Origin: Henriciella sp.
GTDB lineage: Bacteria; Pseudomonadota; Alphaproteobacteria; Caulobacterales; Hyphomonadaceae
Direction: 5' to 3'
Assembly: GCA_030066975.1 (NCBI GenBank)
Contig: JASJAO010000015.1
Location: 1 to 64,000 of the forward strand
Length of the DNA stretch: 64,000 nucleotides
This document shows, in pieces, positions 27,527 through 36,907 of this stretch (position 1 is the stretch's first letter; every line of letters starts with the position of its first letter). Under the pieces are notes generated by a model that was given only the letters and a program-made list of their open reading frames with translations, had not been told where the DNA came from and made no database searches. The position numbers were made by a program, and so were the translations under genes.

Positions 27527-28311
27527 GCTGTTTGCCAGAGTTTATCGAGTTCAGCGGCGATCGCGAAGGCGCGTTTTGCGCCCGCACCTCCAAGCCGTAG
27601 CCCAATCATCGCTGAGCCTTCCAGTGATGAGGCATCCTCGGGGGTGCGATCCCACCGGCTGCCGGCGACAAATCCCTCGTCCAGAGAAGAGAGATAGGCC
27701 CCAAAGTCACCTTCGCGCCCGTCGGCGAACAAGGGCAGCCAGATCAGGAAACGGGCTGTCGGCCAACGGCGCATAGCCCGGGGAATCCAGTTTGCGAGGG
27801 CATCCATGTCGGCCTCGGTCTCGTAACTTGGATCCAGTAGGACGAGCATCCGCTCGCCCCGCCGGGGCTGCAGGCGCAATGCACCGCGATACCCATCTTC
27901 TTTCTTGATCTGGGCGCGGGTTTCGCCCCCGAGAGCTTTGACCAGCGCCTTGTGCTCGGTCGGATGTTTTTCGAAGAACACGAACCGCGCCTGCTTGCGC
28001 AGGGTCTGGACCGCGAGCGCGGGAGAGCCGGGATAGGCTTTGGGGCCAGCGCGTTGCACATGTGACAGCCAGGGCCGAAGCGCTTTTGGCGCCACGTCGG
28101 CAGGCGGCATCGCCAGGACACCAGTAGCTGCTTCCCCGGTTTTCGTGGTTTGCGCACTGGTTAGATCATAGACGCCACGCGCGGCATGAGTTTCGACATA
28201 GAGAAGCGGGGCGCTGTCAGTGGCCTCGGCCTGCAACACAGCATGCAGCACAGCGTGTTTTAGGACGTCTGCGCGATTTCCCGCATGGAAGCCATGTTGA
28301 TAGGACAGCAT
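27523..28311 (-). CDS. rlmJ: 23S rRNA (adenine(2030)-N6)-methyltransferase
   Basis: 262 residues. It begins MLSYQHGFHAGNRADVLKHA, the family signature, and has the catalytic motif LLDPSYE near residue 162. RlmJ methylates A2030 of 23S rRNA using S-adenosylmethionine. It starts seven bases after the M28 peptidase gene and is the last gene of that minus-strand group. The C-terminal rRNA-binding part is a little shorter than in enterobacteria. Confidence 0.88.
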   Translation of the reverse strand: MLSYQHGFHAGNRADVLKHAVLHAVLQAEATDSAPLLYVETHAARGVYDLTSAQTTKTGEAATGVLAMPPADVAPKALRPWLSHVQRAGPKAYPGSPALAVQTLRKQARFVFFEKHPTEHKALVKALGGETRAQIKKEDGYRGALRLQPRRGERMLVLLDPSYETEADMDALANWIPRAMRRWPTARFLIWLPLFADGREGDFGAYLSSLDEGFVAGSRWDRTPEDASSLEGSAMIGLRLGGAGAKRAFAIAAELDKLWQTA

Positions 28312-28317
28312 TGCCGG

Positions 28318-30075
28318 TTAGTCTTTCGCCGCGAGCGAGGCCTGCCGAATGGCCTCAAACTCATTGCCCGTATACCAGGTGGGCCAGTCGTCCGACTGGG
28401 CGATCTGCCGGGCGACATTGAACATCGCGATTACATCCTGCTCCATACCTGAGAGGTCCCAGTCAGTTTCGAATTCGTCCATGGGTTTGTGATAGCGCTG
28501 AGCCGTATAGGTCTGGGCAAAGGCGCGACCGGCCGCGACACCGCCATCCAATCTGTCGATCCCGTTCTTGGCATACAGCATAGGCACGCCTTTGCGGGTG
28601 AAAGAGACCTGATCGGAGCGATAGTAAGACCCGGCCTGGGGGTTCTGATCCGGCACCACGACCCGGTCATCTTTTGCGAGTTCGGCCTTGAGCAGGTCTT
28701 CAAGTTCTGACGCCCCATAGCCGATCACAATCATATCGCGGGTTGGGCCGATCGGCAGCATGGCATCCATGTTCACACCCGCAACAATCTGGTTCATCTC
28801 AACTGTCGGGTTTTCAGCGTAAAAGGCAGAGCCGAGCAAACCGGACTCTTCGAGCGTGACGGCAAGGAAGAGGGCAGAGCGCTCGAGCTCTTCAGCCGCC
28901 AGCGCTTCGGCCATCTCCAGCATCGCTGCAATGCCGCCCGCATTATCAACCGCGCCGTTAAACACCTCATCGCGATAGAAGTCCTGCGTCGGTCCGCCTG
29001 CCTTCTCGCCAGTTTTCCTACCCAGATGATCCCAGTGGGCGGTGAACAGGATATGCTCTTCGGGAGCGGTCTGCCCGGGCAGAATGCCGAGTACGTTGCG
29101 GGATTCTGTCTGAGTGACGGATTGCACAATCGAGCCGCTGGCGGTCACGCCGCCGAGGTCAACGTGTCGAAAACCCTCCTGTTTGGCCTTGTGCTTCAAG
29201 TCGTCGAAACCAAGGCCCGCCTCGTTAAACAAGGCGCGCGCCTGCTCTTCTGTGATCCAGGCTTCAAACAGGGTCCGGCTGGCGCCAGCATCCTTGCGCA
29301 CCAGATCGGCTTGCGACCCTGTCCAAGAGTTCGCGACCACATCCCAACCATAAGAGGCGGGGGCGGTTTCATGGATCACGATCGCACCCGTGGCACCCTG
29401 GCGGGCAGCTTCCTCGAATTTGTAGGTCCAGCGTCCATAATAGGTCATCGCCTTGCCGTTGAACAGCGCGTCCTCGCGGGCATATCCCGGATCATTGACC
29501 AGCATCACCACGGTTTTACCCGTGGCGTCGAGACCTGCATAATCATCCCAGCCATATTCAGGTGCAACCACACCGTAGCCGACAAAGATTAGCTCGGACT
29601 CGTCGAACCGCATTTCGCTCGTCGATTGGCGCTTGGACCAGAGGACGGCGTCCTCGCCCAGAACCATATCCATGACCGCCCCTGACGATCCGCCTGAAAA
29701 GGAGAGTGACGAAGCAGCCTCATCCAGGGTCTGTTCAACCATGCCTACCGTCTGAAACCAGGTGCCGTTTTCGCCGCCGGGGCTGAGGCCGACCCGGGCC
29801 ATTTCTGCTGCAATCCAGTCGGCGGCCTTTTCACCTTTCTCAGAGGCCGGGCCACGCCCTTCAAAGGCGTCGTCTGAAAGCGTTTCGATTCGCACCGCAA
29901 GGTCTTCGGCTTTGATGGCAGCAGACGTGGCGTCGGGCAGAGGCAGCAAAAGGGGCAAGTCAACGCTCTGCACGATAGGGCCAGTTGCGCTGTCTGAGCT
30001 CGACGAACCGGATGTGTCGGCCGCGCACGCCGCGAGGCCAAGAAAGCAGGTTATTGCGATGATCTGGCGACGCAT
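28318..30075 (-). CDS. M28 family zinc aminopeptidase-like lipoprotein
   Basis: 585 residues from ATG 30075, with AGGAGGG six bases upstream. A lipoprotein signal, FLGLAAC at about residues 11-17, is followed by a Ser-rich linker. A PA (protease-associated) insert lies in the middle. The M28 zinc ligands appear in FTAHWDHLG, FNGAVDNAGGIAAM and LEESGLLGS, with further ligands near ANVDAMLP-like and the C-terminal HKPMDE. It would act in the periplasm or at the outer membrane as an amino- or carboxypeptidase. Grouped with pirin and rlmJ on the same strand. Confidence 0.88.
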   Translation of the reverse strand: MRRQIIAITCFLGLAACAADTSGSSSSDSATGPIVQSVDLPLLLPLPDATSAAIKAEDLAVRIETLSDDAFEGRGPASEKGEKAADWIAAEMARVGLSPGGENGTWFQTVGMVEQTLDEAASSLSFSGGSSGAVMDMVLGEDAVLWSKRQSTSEMRFDESELIFVGYGVVAPEYGWDDYAGLDATGKTVVMLVNDPGYAREDALFNGKAMTYYGRWTYKFEEAARQGATGAIVIHETAPASYGWDVVANSWTGSQADLVRKDAGASRTLFEAWITEEQARALFNEAGLGFDDLKHKAKQEGFRHVDLGGVTASGSIVQSVTQTESRNVLGILPGQTAPEEHILFTAHWDHLGRKTGEKAGGPTQDFYRDEVFNGAVDNAGGIAAMLEMAEALAAEELERSALFLAVTLEESGLLGSAFYAENPTVEMNQIVAGVNMDAMLPIGPTRDMIVIGYGASELEDLLKAELAKDDRVVVPDQNPQAGSYYRSDQVSFTRKGVPMLYAKNGIDRLDGGVAAGRAFAQTYTAQRYHKPMDEFETDWDLSGMEQDVIAMFNVARQIAQSDDWPTWYTGNEFEAIRQASLAAKD

Positions 30076-30173
30076 TTGAGTCCCTCCTGCGCGGTGTCGA
30101 TTGGCGCGTGTGTGGCATACGCCGCCGCCCAGTTCAATGAATCGGAGTCGCCGTCTGCAGCTCTGCCGGGAGG

Positions 30174-31070
30174 CTAGGGGAGGGGGATGTAATCGGTTTC
30201 GCCTTCCGGCAGCGTGAAGGGCGTATCGATCCATTCACGCTCCGCAGATCGGCGCCAATCCTCCTTTGCCTGCTCAATCCGGGCCTTATCGGTTCCGACA
30301 AAATTCCAGTCGATCAGACGTGGACTGTCCATCGGGGTGCCACCAGCAAGCATGAATCGTGAGCCGGATGCGATTTGAACGGGGATATCTGTGCCCGGCA
30401 CAAGGATCGCAAGTTCGCTTTCGTTGACGTCTTGTCCGCCAATGGAAGCGTGACCTTCCGCGACATAGAGCGCGCGTTCAACCGCCTCGTCTGCGGTGAT
30501 TGTGAACTGCGCCCCTTTGGGTGCTTCGGCGCCGACATACCAGATCGGATGTGGATATTCGACCGGGGACGTATGACCGAATGCGGTACCGGCAAGGACG
30601 CGGGCCTGGGCGCCGCCAAGATCGAACTCAGGCAAAGTGTCGGCCGGGTGATGGACGAAGTCCGGAGCCGTTTCGGCGTCCTCCTCCGGCAACGCTACCC
30701 AGGTCTGAATGCCATGCAGAGATTGACCTGCCGCGCGTTCCGGCGGCGGTGTGCGTTCCGAATGGCAGATACCGCGCCCTGCGGTCATCCAGTTTACCGC
30801 GCCAGGGCGGATGACAAGGTCACTGCCGAGTGTATCCTTGTGGGCGATCGCACCGCTGAACAGGAAGGTGACGGTGGCAAGCCCGATATGGGGGTGAGGG
30901 CGAACGTCGAATCCCTGTCCCGGAGCATAGTCAACCGGACCAAAATGGTCGAAGAAAATGAAAGGTCCGACCATTTTCCGATTGTGGAAAGGCAGGATGC
31001 GCCGGACTTTGAAGCCGTCGCCCAAATCTCTGGCTCGCGGTGAAATGATTTGCTCAATCAGGTCGGACAT
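30174..31070 (-). CDS. Pirin family cupin protein
   Basis: 298 residues from the second ATG (31070), eight bases after TTGGAG; the first ATG at 31076 is too close to that site. It has the pirin signatures VGPFIFFDHFGP, DVRPHPHIGLATVTFLF with metal-binding histidines, and WMTAGRGICHSE. Bacterial pirins bind iron, and some degrade quercetin or modulate pyruvate dehydrogenase. It is divergent from the UDG-like gene with a 42-base gap. The actual activity is unknown. Confidence 0.87.
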   Translation of the reverse strand: MSDLIEQIISPRARDLGDGFKVRRILPFHNRKMVGPFIFFDHFGPVDYAPGQGFDVRPHPHIGLATVTFLFSGAIAHKDTLGSDLVIRPGAVNWMTAGRGICHSERTPPPERAAGQSLHGIQTWVALPEEDAETAPDFVHHPADTLPEFDLGGAQARVLAGTAFGHTSPVEYPHPIWYVGAEAPKGAQFTITADEAVERALYVAEGHASIGGQDVNESELAILVPGTDIPVQIASGSRFMLAGGTPMDSPRLIDWNFVGTDKARIEQAKEDWRRSAEREWIDTPFTLPEGETDYIPLP

Positions 31071-31112
31071 GCCCATTGCTCCAATTCGTCATCTGTTTGA
31101 CTGGTAACTGGT

Positions 31113-31700
31113 ATGACTGAGGATTTGAACAAGCTTACGACCGAAATTCGCGCTTGCAGACTGTGCGCTGACGATATGGACCGTCCGCCAAATCCTGTGC
31201 TTCAAGTCTCAGGCGAGGCCAAGATCCTGATTGCCGGTCAGGCCCCCGGAAATCTCGCAGATGTTTCCGGACGACCGTTCACGGACCCGTCCGGCGTTCG
31301 GCTTCGCGCCTGGCTCGGTGTCAGCGAGGATGAATTCTACGATGCGCGCCGGATCGCTCTGGTGCCGATGGGCTTCTGCTTTCCGGGTTATGATGACAAG
31401 GGCGGGGATCTGCCGCCGTTTAAGCGATGTGCGCGGACGTGGCGGTCGCGCCTGATGCAGTCTTTGCCGAACATTCAGCTGATCGTTCTGATCGGGGGAT
31501 ATGCGCAAAAGTGGCATCTCGGGTCGCGGGCGGAAAAAACACTGACCGCAACGGTTGCACGCTGGACAGATTATGTGACCGACGGCATCTTCGTGACGCC
31601 GCACCCAAGTTGGCGAAACACCGGTTGGTTGAAACGGAATCCATGGTTCGAAACAGACGTTCTGCCCGATTTGCGAAAGCGTGTGCGGTCTTTGCTATAG
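31113..31700 (+). CDS. Uracil-DNA glycosylase superfamily protein
   Basis: 195 residues. It has an N-terminal CRLC pair, motif 1 ILIAGQAPGNLADVSGRPF, and motif 2 TPHPSWRNTGWLKRNPWF, all matching the UDG family-4-like group often annotated as uracil-DNA glycosylase family protein. Classical family 4 enzymes carry four Cys for an Fe-S cluster; only two are obvious here, so the cluster is probably absent. Possible roles are DNA base excision or a related activity. Its last 58 bases overlap the start of the next gene in another frame. Confidence 0.8.
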   Translation: MTEDLNKLTTEIRACRLCADDMDRPPNPVLQVSGEAKILIAGQAPGNLADVSGRPFTDPSGVRLRAWLGVSEDEFYDARRIALVPMGFCFPGYDDKGGDLPPFKRCARTWRSRLMQSLPNIQLIVLIGGYAQKWHLGSRAEKTLTATVARWTDYVTDGIFVTPHPSWRNTGWLKRNPWFETDVLPDLRKRVRSLL

Positions 31701-32674
31701 CGTTGCTGTCCGGGTTCGGGCTGCTTGGTGCCTGTGTCACGCCCGCGACCTTCTCCGCCCTGACTTATGAGACTCCCCCCATGCCAAGATTTGAGCCCGA
31801 AGCCAGCCGATTTGTCAGTTTTGACGGTGCCGAACTCGGTCTCACCGTATGGGCGCCGGAGACCGATCCCGAGATCGTGATTGTCGGCGTGCATGGTATG
31901 AATGACTATGCCAACGCGTTTCATATGGCCGCGCCGTTCTGGGCCGCGCATGGTGTGAAGACGTACGCTTACGATCAGAGAGGGTTTGGGCGATCAGTCG
32001 GACGCGGCGACTGGCCCGAAGAAGAATTGATGCGCGAGGATTTGCGCACAGCCGTTGAGATTGCCCGCGCAGCGCATCCGGAAGTCACGCTCGCCGTGGT
32101 CGGCATTTCCATGGGCGGGGCAATGACGATGACGGCCTTTGGATCGGACCGGCCGCCGGAAGGAGTTGATCGCCTGGTCTTAAGCGGGCCCGGGCTTCGC
32201 GGCTGGGGTACGATCCCGCTAGTGCAACGGGTTGCGCTGTGGACCTCTGTCCGGGTGCGGCCGGGTTGGGTGGTCAGACCCCCGCGATTTGTGAAAATCG
32301 AGCCGTCCGATAATGTTGAAATGCTTCGGCGCCTGTGGACGGACCCTTTGGGCATTCGCCACAATAAGATTGAACAGGTTCATGGCGTGGTGTCGCTGAT
32401 GGAAAATGCCCACCGGGCAGCGCCGCGCCTGACCGGCGATGTCCCGACGCTTATGACTTATGGTGCCAGAGACATCGTGATCCCTGAGCGGGGCGTGCGT
32501 CGGACGGCCCGGAAACTCGCCCCGCACGTACGGACGGCTTACTATCCGGATGGCTATCATATGCTGTTGCGCGACTTGCAGGCCGAAACGGTGTTTGCAG
32601 ACGTGCTTGCCTTTCTGCAAGACGCGGAAGCCGAGTTGCCGAGCGGCGTCGGTGAAGTCCCCGGTCGCGATTGA
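31643..32674 (+). CDS. Alpha/beta-hydrolase lipoprotein (monoacylglycerol lipase-like)
   Basis: 343 residues from ATG 31643, the only start that gives a lipoprotein signal: basic RNRRSARFAK, a hydrophobic run, and lipobox LLGAC near residue 30. The hydrolase core shows GVHGMNDYANAF (oxyanion region), YDQRGFGRS, nucleophile GISMGGAM, Asp in YGARDIVIP and His in DGYHMLLRD. It resembles Hydrolase_4/lysophospholipase enzymes. The start lies 58 bases inside the UDG-like gene, so the pair are co-transcribed. Confidence 0.83.
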   Translation: MVRNRRSARFAKACAVFAIALLSGFGLLGACVTPATFSALTYETPPMPRFEPEASRFVSFDGAELGLTVWAPETDPEIVIVGVHGMNDYANAFHMAAPFWAAHGVKTYAYDQRGFGRSVGRGDWPEEELMREDLRTAVEIARAAHPEVTLAVVGISMGGAMTMTAFGSDRPPEGVDRLVLSGPGLRGWGTIPLVQRVALWTSVRVRPGWVVRPPRFVKIEPSDNVEMLRRLWTDPLGIRHNKIEQVHGVVSLMENAHRAAPRLTGDVPTLMTYGARDIVIPERGVRRTARKLAPHVRTAYYPDGYHMLLRDLQAETVFADVLAFLQDAEAELPSGVGEVPGRD

Positions 32675-32735
32675 CGTAGAGATTTCACGCGTTAGACGGC
32701 GTGCTTGATTTCAAGTGCAACAATGATGCTTTGTG

Positions 32736-33788
32736 ATGTTCGATCTCCCAGACTTTGACGCCCATGAGGGTGTGCATGCTTTCCATGATCAAGACAGCGG
32801 TTTGCGCTGTATCATTGCGATCCATTCGACCGCATTGGGGCCGTCCGCCGGCGGCACGCGGATGTGGAATTACAGCTCGGGCGCGGAGATGGTGACAGAT
32901 GCGCTGCGCCTCAGCCAGGGGATGAGCTACAAGAATGCCATGGCAGGCATCCCGCATGGCGGCGGCAAAGCCGTGATCTGGGGGAACTCAAAGACCGACA
33001 AATCCGAAGCCATGTTCCTGGCCCTCGGGCGCGCCGTCGAAAGCCTGCAAGGGCGGTACTATACGGCTGAAGATGTCGGCATCGACACCGCCGATATCGA
33101 GATTGCCGCCCGTGAAACCAAGTATGCTGCGGGTCTGACATTTGGGGCCGCTGCCAGTGGCGACCCGTCGCCGGTGACCGGAAAAGGCGTTTTTCTTGGG
33201 ATTAAGCAGGCGTCTTTGCGCGCTTTTGGGACCGATGACCTGTCAGGGCGCACTGTTGCGGTGCAGGGCGTCGGTTCGGTGGGCGGCTATGCCTGTCAAC
33301 ATTTGGCGGACGCTGGAGCGAAACTGGTCATCTGCGACATGGATCAAGAGGCATTGACCCGAGTAGCGGCCCGTTGTGATGCGAAAATCGTCGGAATTGA
33401 TGAGATCTATGACGTTGAGGCGGACGTGTTTTCGCCAAATGCGCTCGGCGCGGTCATTAATCCCGATACGCTGAAACGCCTCAAGGTTAAAGTGATCGCA
33501 GGCGGGGCGAACAATCAGCTCGCAACACCTGAGATGGGGGAGCTGGTTCGACAATCGGGCATCATTTATGCACCCGATTACGTCATCAATGGCGGGGGCA
33601 TCATCAATGTCGCGTCTGAGATTTCAGGCGCCTATTCGAAGACCTGGGTCTATGACAAGCTGGCGACATTGATGGACACGCTTGGTGAGGTGCTGGATGT
33701 GTCTTTATCTCAGGGCAAACCGACCAATGTTGTGGCGGACGAGATTGCAATGGCGCGGATCGCTGCAGGGCCTCAAGAGGCCCACTAG
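32736..33788 (+). CDS. Leucine/valine-type amino-acid dehydrogenase (Glu/Leu/Phe/Val family)
   Basis: 350 residues from ATG 32736 (a GTG three bases earlier is equally possible; neither has a clear ribosome site). The catalytic Lys lies in GIPHGGGKAVIWG, a second Lys in MSYKNAMAG, the NAD site in VAVQGVGSVGGYACQHL, and conserved DYVINGGGIINVA near the end. It oxidatively deaminates branched-chain or aromatic amino acids to keto acids. It stands alone and shares its stop (CTAG) with convergent metC. Confidence 0.87.
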   Translation: MFDLPDFDAHEGVHAFHDQDSGLRCIIAIHSTALGPSAGGTRMWNYSSGAEMVTDALRLSQGMSYKNAMAGIPHGGGKAVIWGNSKTDKSEAMFLALGRAVESLQGRYYTAEDVGIDTADIEIAARETKYAAGLTFGAAASGDPSPVTGKGVFLGIKQASLRAFGTDDLSGRTVAVQGVGSVGGYACQHLADAGAKLVICDMDQEALTRVAARCDAKIVGIDEIYDVEADVFSPNALGAVINPDTLKRLKVKVIAGGANNQLATPEMGELVRQSGIIYAPDYVINGGGIINVASEISGAYSKTWVYDKLATLMDTLGEVLDVSLSQGKPTNVVADEIAMARIAAGPQEAH

Positions 33789-34930
33789 TTCAAGACGCGA
33801 AAAGCCTGATTCAGGTCTTCGATCAGGTCATCCGGGTGTTCGAGACCGACATGGATGCGCAGCAGCGGCCCGCTGCGATCGTGAATGCGATCCTCCTTCA
33901 TGCGGTTGAGCTGATCGCAACACGGGATGAGCAGGCTTTCATAGCCACCCCATGAGAAGCCCATGCCGAACAGTTTGAATGCTTCAAGAAACCGGTCGAG
34001 TTGGTCGGTACTGGTTTCTGAGAGAACTACGCCGAACAGGCCATTGGCACCCGTGAAATCGCGCTGCCAGATCTCGTGTTCGGGATGGCTTTCGAGCCCC
34101 GGATGGAGCACTTGGGACACTTCGGGGCGGGTCTTTAGCCAATTTGCGATCGTGTATCCTGCGGACTCATGCTGTTTCAATCGTGTGGTCAGCGTGCGCA
34201 GCCCGCGAAGCGCCATATAAGCATCTTCCGGCGATAGGGAGATGCCCCAATCGGTCGAGCAGGCCTCGATTTTGGTCTCCAGACGTTTAGAGGCCGTCAT
34301 GACAGCCCCGCCCATATTGTCGGCGTGTCCAACGGCGTATTTGGTCAGCGCCTGGATTGAGATATCGACGCCGAGATCAAGCGGTTTGTGGAGCACGCCT
34401 GCGCCCCAGGTATTGTCCAGGATCGTAAGAATGCCGCGATCTTTTGCGACTTTGACAATCGCGGGCGTGTCGCTGATGTCGAACGTCAGTGAACCCGGCG
34501 CCTCCAGGAAGATCGCCGCTGTGTTGGGTTGAATAAGGGTTCCAATCTCACTCCCGATCAGCGGATCGAAGCGTGTGGACTCGATCCCCATCGCTCTCAG
34601 GCGGCGCTGACAGAACCGGCGGGTTGGCCCGTAAAGACTATCAGTGATCAGAACGTGATCGCCGGCTTTTACGACGCTCGCGACCGCCAGCGCACAGGCC
34701 TGCAGGCCATTCGTCGTCAGTTTGGCATAAGTCGCATGCTCAAGACCACAAAGGGCGGCCTCAAGTTCGCGGTGGACGGTCAGGCCCATGCGACCATAAG
34801 TCGGAAGGTCGCCGTAGAGGGCTTCACGCGTCGAAAACAGGACGGTTGAGGCGCGCTCGATCGGCGGATTGACGGTCTCGCGGTCCCCGCGTCCTTTTCT
34901 TGTGTGGATGAGCCGGGTTTCGTCCTTCAT
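33785..34930 (-). CDS. metC: Cystathionine beta-lyase
   Basis: 381 residues of the Cys/Met-metabolism PLP family. The PLP lysine is in SIQALTKYAVGHADNMGG, and the cofactor Asp in TILDNTWGAG. The MetC-type C-terminus is SWGGYESLLIPCC. It cleaves cystathionine to homocysteine, pyruvate and ammonia, and some members desulfurate cysteine. The start overlaps the sseA stop by ATGA, the third gene of cysK-sseA-metC. Confidence 0.85.
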   Translation of the reverse strand: MKDETRLIHTRKGRGDRETVNPPIERASTVLFSTREALYGDLPTYGRMGLTVHRELEAALCGLEHATYAKLTTNGLQACALAVASVVKAGDHVLITDSLYGPTRRFCQRRLRAMGIESTRFDPLIGSEIGTLIQPNTAAIFLEAPGSLTFDISDTPAIVKVAKDRGILTILDNTWGAGVLHKPLDLGVDISIQALTKYAVGHADNMGGAVMTASKRLETKIEACSTDWGISLSPEDAYMALRGLRTLTTRLKQHESAGYTIANWLKTRPEVSQVLHPGLESHPEHEIWQRDFTGANGLFGVVLSETSTDQLDRFLEAFKLFGMGFSWGGYESLLIPCCDQLNRMKEDRIHDRSGPLLRIHVGLEHPDDLIEDLNQAFRVLN

Positions 34931-35769
34931 GCGCGCTCAATCGGATTATCAGCGTGCGAGGCCCATTCGGTCCAGGATCCGTCATAAAGGGCTGCGTCCC
35001 AGTTGCCGAGCCGGGCCAGCGCCAGAGAGATGATCGCGGCCGACACGCCTGAGCCGCACGAGGTGACAACCGGACCGGAGACATGGGGCTGAAGAAGAGG
35101 CAGCAAATCGGTCGCTGATTTCATCGTGCCATCGGCATTGAGTAGACTCCCCGATGGAACGCAGAAACTCCCAGGCATATGGCCCGACGGTAGGTCTTTT
35201 CGGGGCTCTGGATCGGTGCCGTCAAACCGGCCTTGTGTCCGAGCATCAAGAATAGAAACATTCCCCGCACTGGAAAGGTCGTGCATCTGATCCATCGTCT
35301 TGACCAGGTCTGTTCGTTTGCGCGCGGTAAAATGGCGCTCGACAGGGACGGGTGGGAGGTCTTCCAGTTCACCGCCTGATTTGACCCATGCGCTGCGCCC
35401 TCCATCAAGAACATGGACATCCTTGTGCCCCATTGCACGCAGCATCCACCAGGCGCGGGCCGAAGCAAAGAAACCATTGGCGTCATAGACGATGATGCGT
35501 TGACCATCGCCGAGGCCGAGCTTGCGGACTTTCGATGAAAATCGGATTGCGTCCGGCAGCATGTGCGGGACGGTCGCATCTGGATCGGCAATATCGTCGA
35601 TGTCGAAGAAAACCGCGCCCGGAATATGGCCGTCATTGTACTCTTCGATCCCTGTCTTCCGCCCAACCAGAAAGCCTGGTACCCAGGTCGCATCGACGAC
35701 CCGTAAATCAGGCGCGGCGATATTGGCCTGAAGCCAGTCTGCAGTAACGAGTGGATCCTGTCCCGACAT
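34927..35769 (-). CDS. sseA: 3-mercaptopyruvate/thiosulfate sulfurtransferase
   Basis: 280 residues from ATG 35769, which overlaps the cysK stop (TAATG). It has two rhodanese domains. The first (about 10-130) lacks a catalytic Cys; the second carries the active-site loop TSCGSGVSAAI, and CGSG favours mercaptopyruvate over thiosulfate as donor. It transfers sulfane sulfur to thiols or cyanide and can generate H2S. Coupled translation with cysK and metC suggests a cysteine/sulfur recycling unit. Confidence 0.86.
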   Translation of the reverse strand: MSGQDPLVTADWLQANIAAPDLRVVDATWVPGFLVGRKTGIEEYNDGHIPGAVFFDIDDIADPDATVPHMLPDAIRFSSKVRKLGLGDGQRIIVYDANGFFASARAWWMLRAMGHKDVHVLDGGRSAWVKSGGELEDLPPVPVERHFTARKRTDLVKTMDQMHDLSSAGNVSILDARTQGRFDGTDPEPRKDLPSGHMPGSFCVPSGSLLNADGTMKSATDLLPLLQPHVSGPVVTSCGSGVSAAIISLALARLGNWDAALYDGSWTEWASHADNPIERA

Positions 35770-36782
35770 TATGCGGATCCTTCCATCCATGGGGGTACAG
35801 GCAGGTCCTTGGATCGCAGGAATTCCGGATTGAACAGCTTGTCCTGATAGCGGTTTCCATAGTCGCAGAGGATGGTCACAATTGTATGTCCGGGGCCGAG
35901 TTCTTTCGCCAAACGAGCCGCGCCTGCCATATTAATGCCCGCTGATCCTCCGAGGCACAGACCTTCGTTCTGGATGAGGTTATATATGGCGTGTAGCGCA
36001 TCGCGGTCATGCACACGGTATGCATAGTCGACGTCCAGACCTTCGAGGTTTCCCGTCACGCGGCCCTGGCCGATACCCTCGGTGATGGACGTGCCTTCTG
36101 ATTTCAACTCGCCGGATGTGTAATACTCGTAAAGCGCCGCCCCGCCCGGATCAGCGAGCCCGATCTTGACCCGGCCCCCGGATTTTTCGCGCAAGGCCTG
36201 TGCGGTACCGGCAAGCGTGCCGCCTGAGCCGACCGCGCAGATAAAGGCATCGACTTTGCCGCCGGTCTGTTCCCAGATTTCCGGGCCCATCGTCTCATAG
36301 TGGGCCTTCCGATTGGCTGTATTGTCGAACTGGTTGGCCCAGATCGCGCCATTCGGCTCGCTCTCATTCAATTCTTTGGCGAGGCGTCCCGAATAGCGGG
36401 CATAGTGATTGGGATTGGCGTAGGGGACAGCATCCACCTCAACTAGTTTTGCACCATAGTTGCGCACCGCGTCTTTCTTTTCCTTCGACTGCGTGCGCGG
36501 CATGACGATCACAACCTTGTAGCCGAGGGCGGCACCGACCATGGCGAGGCCAATCCCCGTGTTTCCGGCTGTGCCTTCGACAATCGTCCCGCCGGGGCGC
36601 AGGGTGCCCGCGGCCTCTGCATCGCGCACCATACCGAGCGCCGGTCGGTCTTTCACAGATTGCCCGGGATTGAGAAACTCAGCCTTGCCCAGGATCTCGC
36701 ACCCCGTCTCCTCAGACAGCTGATTGAGACGCAGGAGCGGCGTATTGCCGATAAGATCCAGAACGGAAGATTTGATGGTCAT
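35769..36782 (-). CDS. cysK: Cysteine synthase A (O-acetylserine sulfhydrylase)
   Basis: 337 residues. The PLP lysine is in NPGQSVKDRPALGMV, substrate loop EGTAGNTGIGLAMVG, and phosphate-binding Gly-rich loop CAVGSGGTLAGTAQ. It makes cysteine from O-acetylserine and sulfide. The GTAGNTG asparagine loop is of the CysK rather than cystathionine beta-synthase type, but some bacterial enzymes do both. AAGGCGAG lies before the start. It leads the cysK-sseA-metC operon. Confidence 0.87.
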   Translation of the reverse strand: MTIKSSVLDLIGNTPLLRLNQLSEETGCEILGKAEFLNPGQSVKDRPALGMVRDAEAAGTLRPGGTIVEGTAGNTGIGLAMVGAALGYKVVIVMPRTQSKEKKDAVRNYGAKLVEVDAVPYANPNHYARYSGRLAKELNESEPNGAIWANQFDNTANRKAHYETMGPEIWEQTGGKVDAFICAVGSGGTLAGTAQALREKSGGRVKIGLADPGGAALYEYYTSGELKSEGTSITEGIGQGRVTGNLEGLDVDYAYRVHDRDALHAIYNLIQNEGLCLGGSAGINMAGAARLAKELGPGHTIVTILCDYGNRYQDKLFNPEFLRSKDLPVPPWMEGSA

Positions 36783-36907
36783 AACTCGCCTTGTAATTTC
36801 GATCGCACGCTAGGCTTAGAGCGGCTGTAATTCAACTGTGCCCTATGTGATCCATTTGAGGGTGGGGTGCGTACACTCCAAGTATAAAGTCAATCGAGTA
36901 ATGCTCA

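Noticed and set aside
27523-28311. RlmJ catalytic motif DPSYE rather than DPPYE, considered as inactivation
   Set aside because: Ser at this position is tolerated in the (D/N)PP(Y/F)-type motif and I believe occurs in other RlmJ proteins; not evidence of loss.
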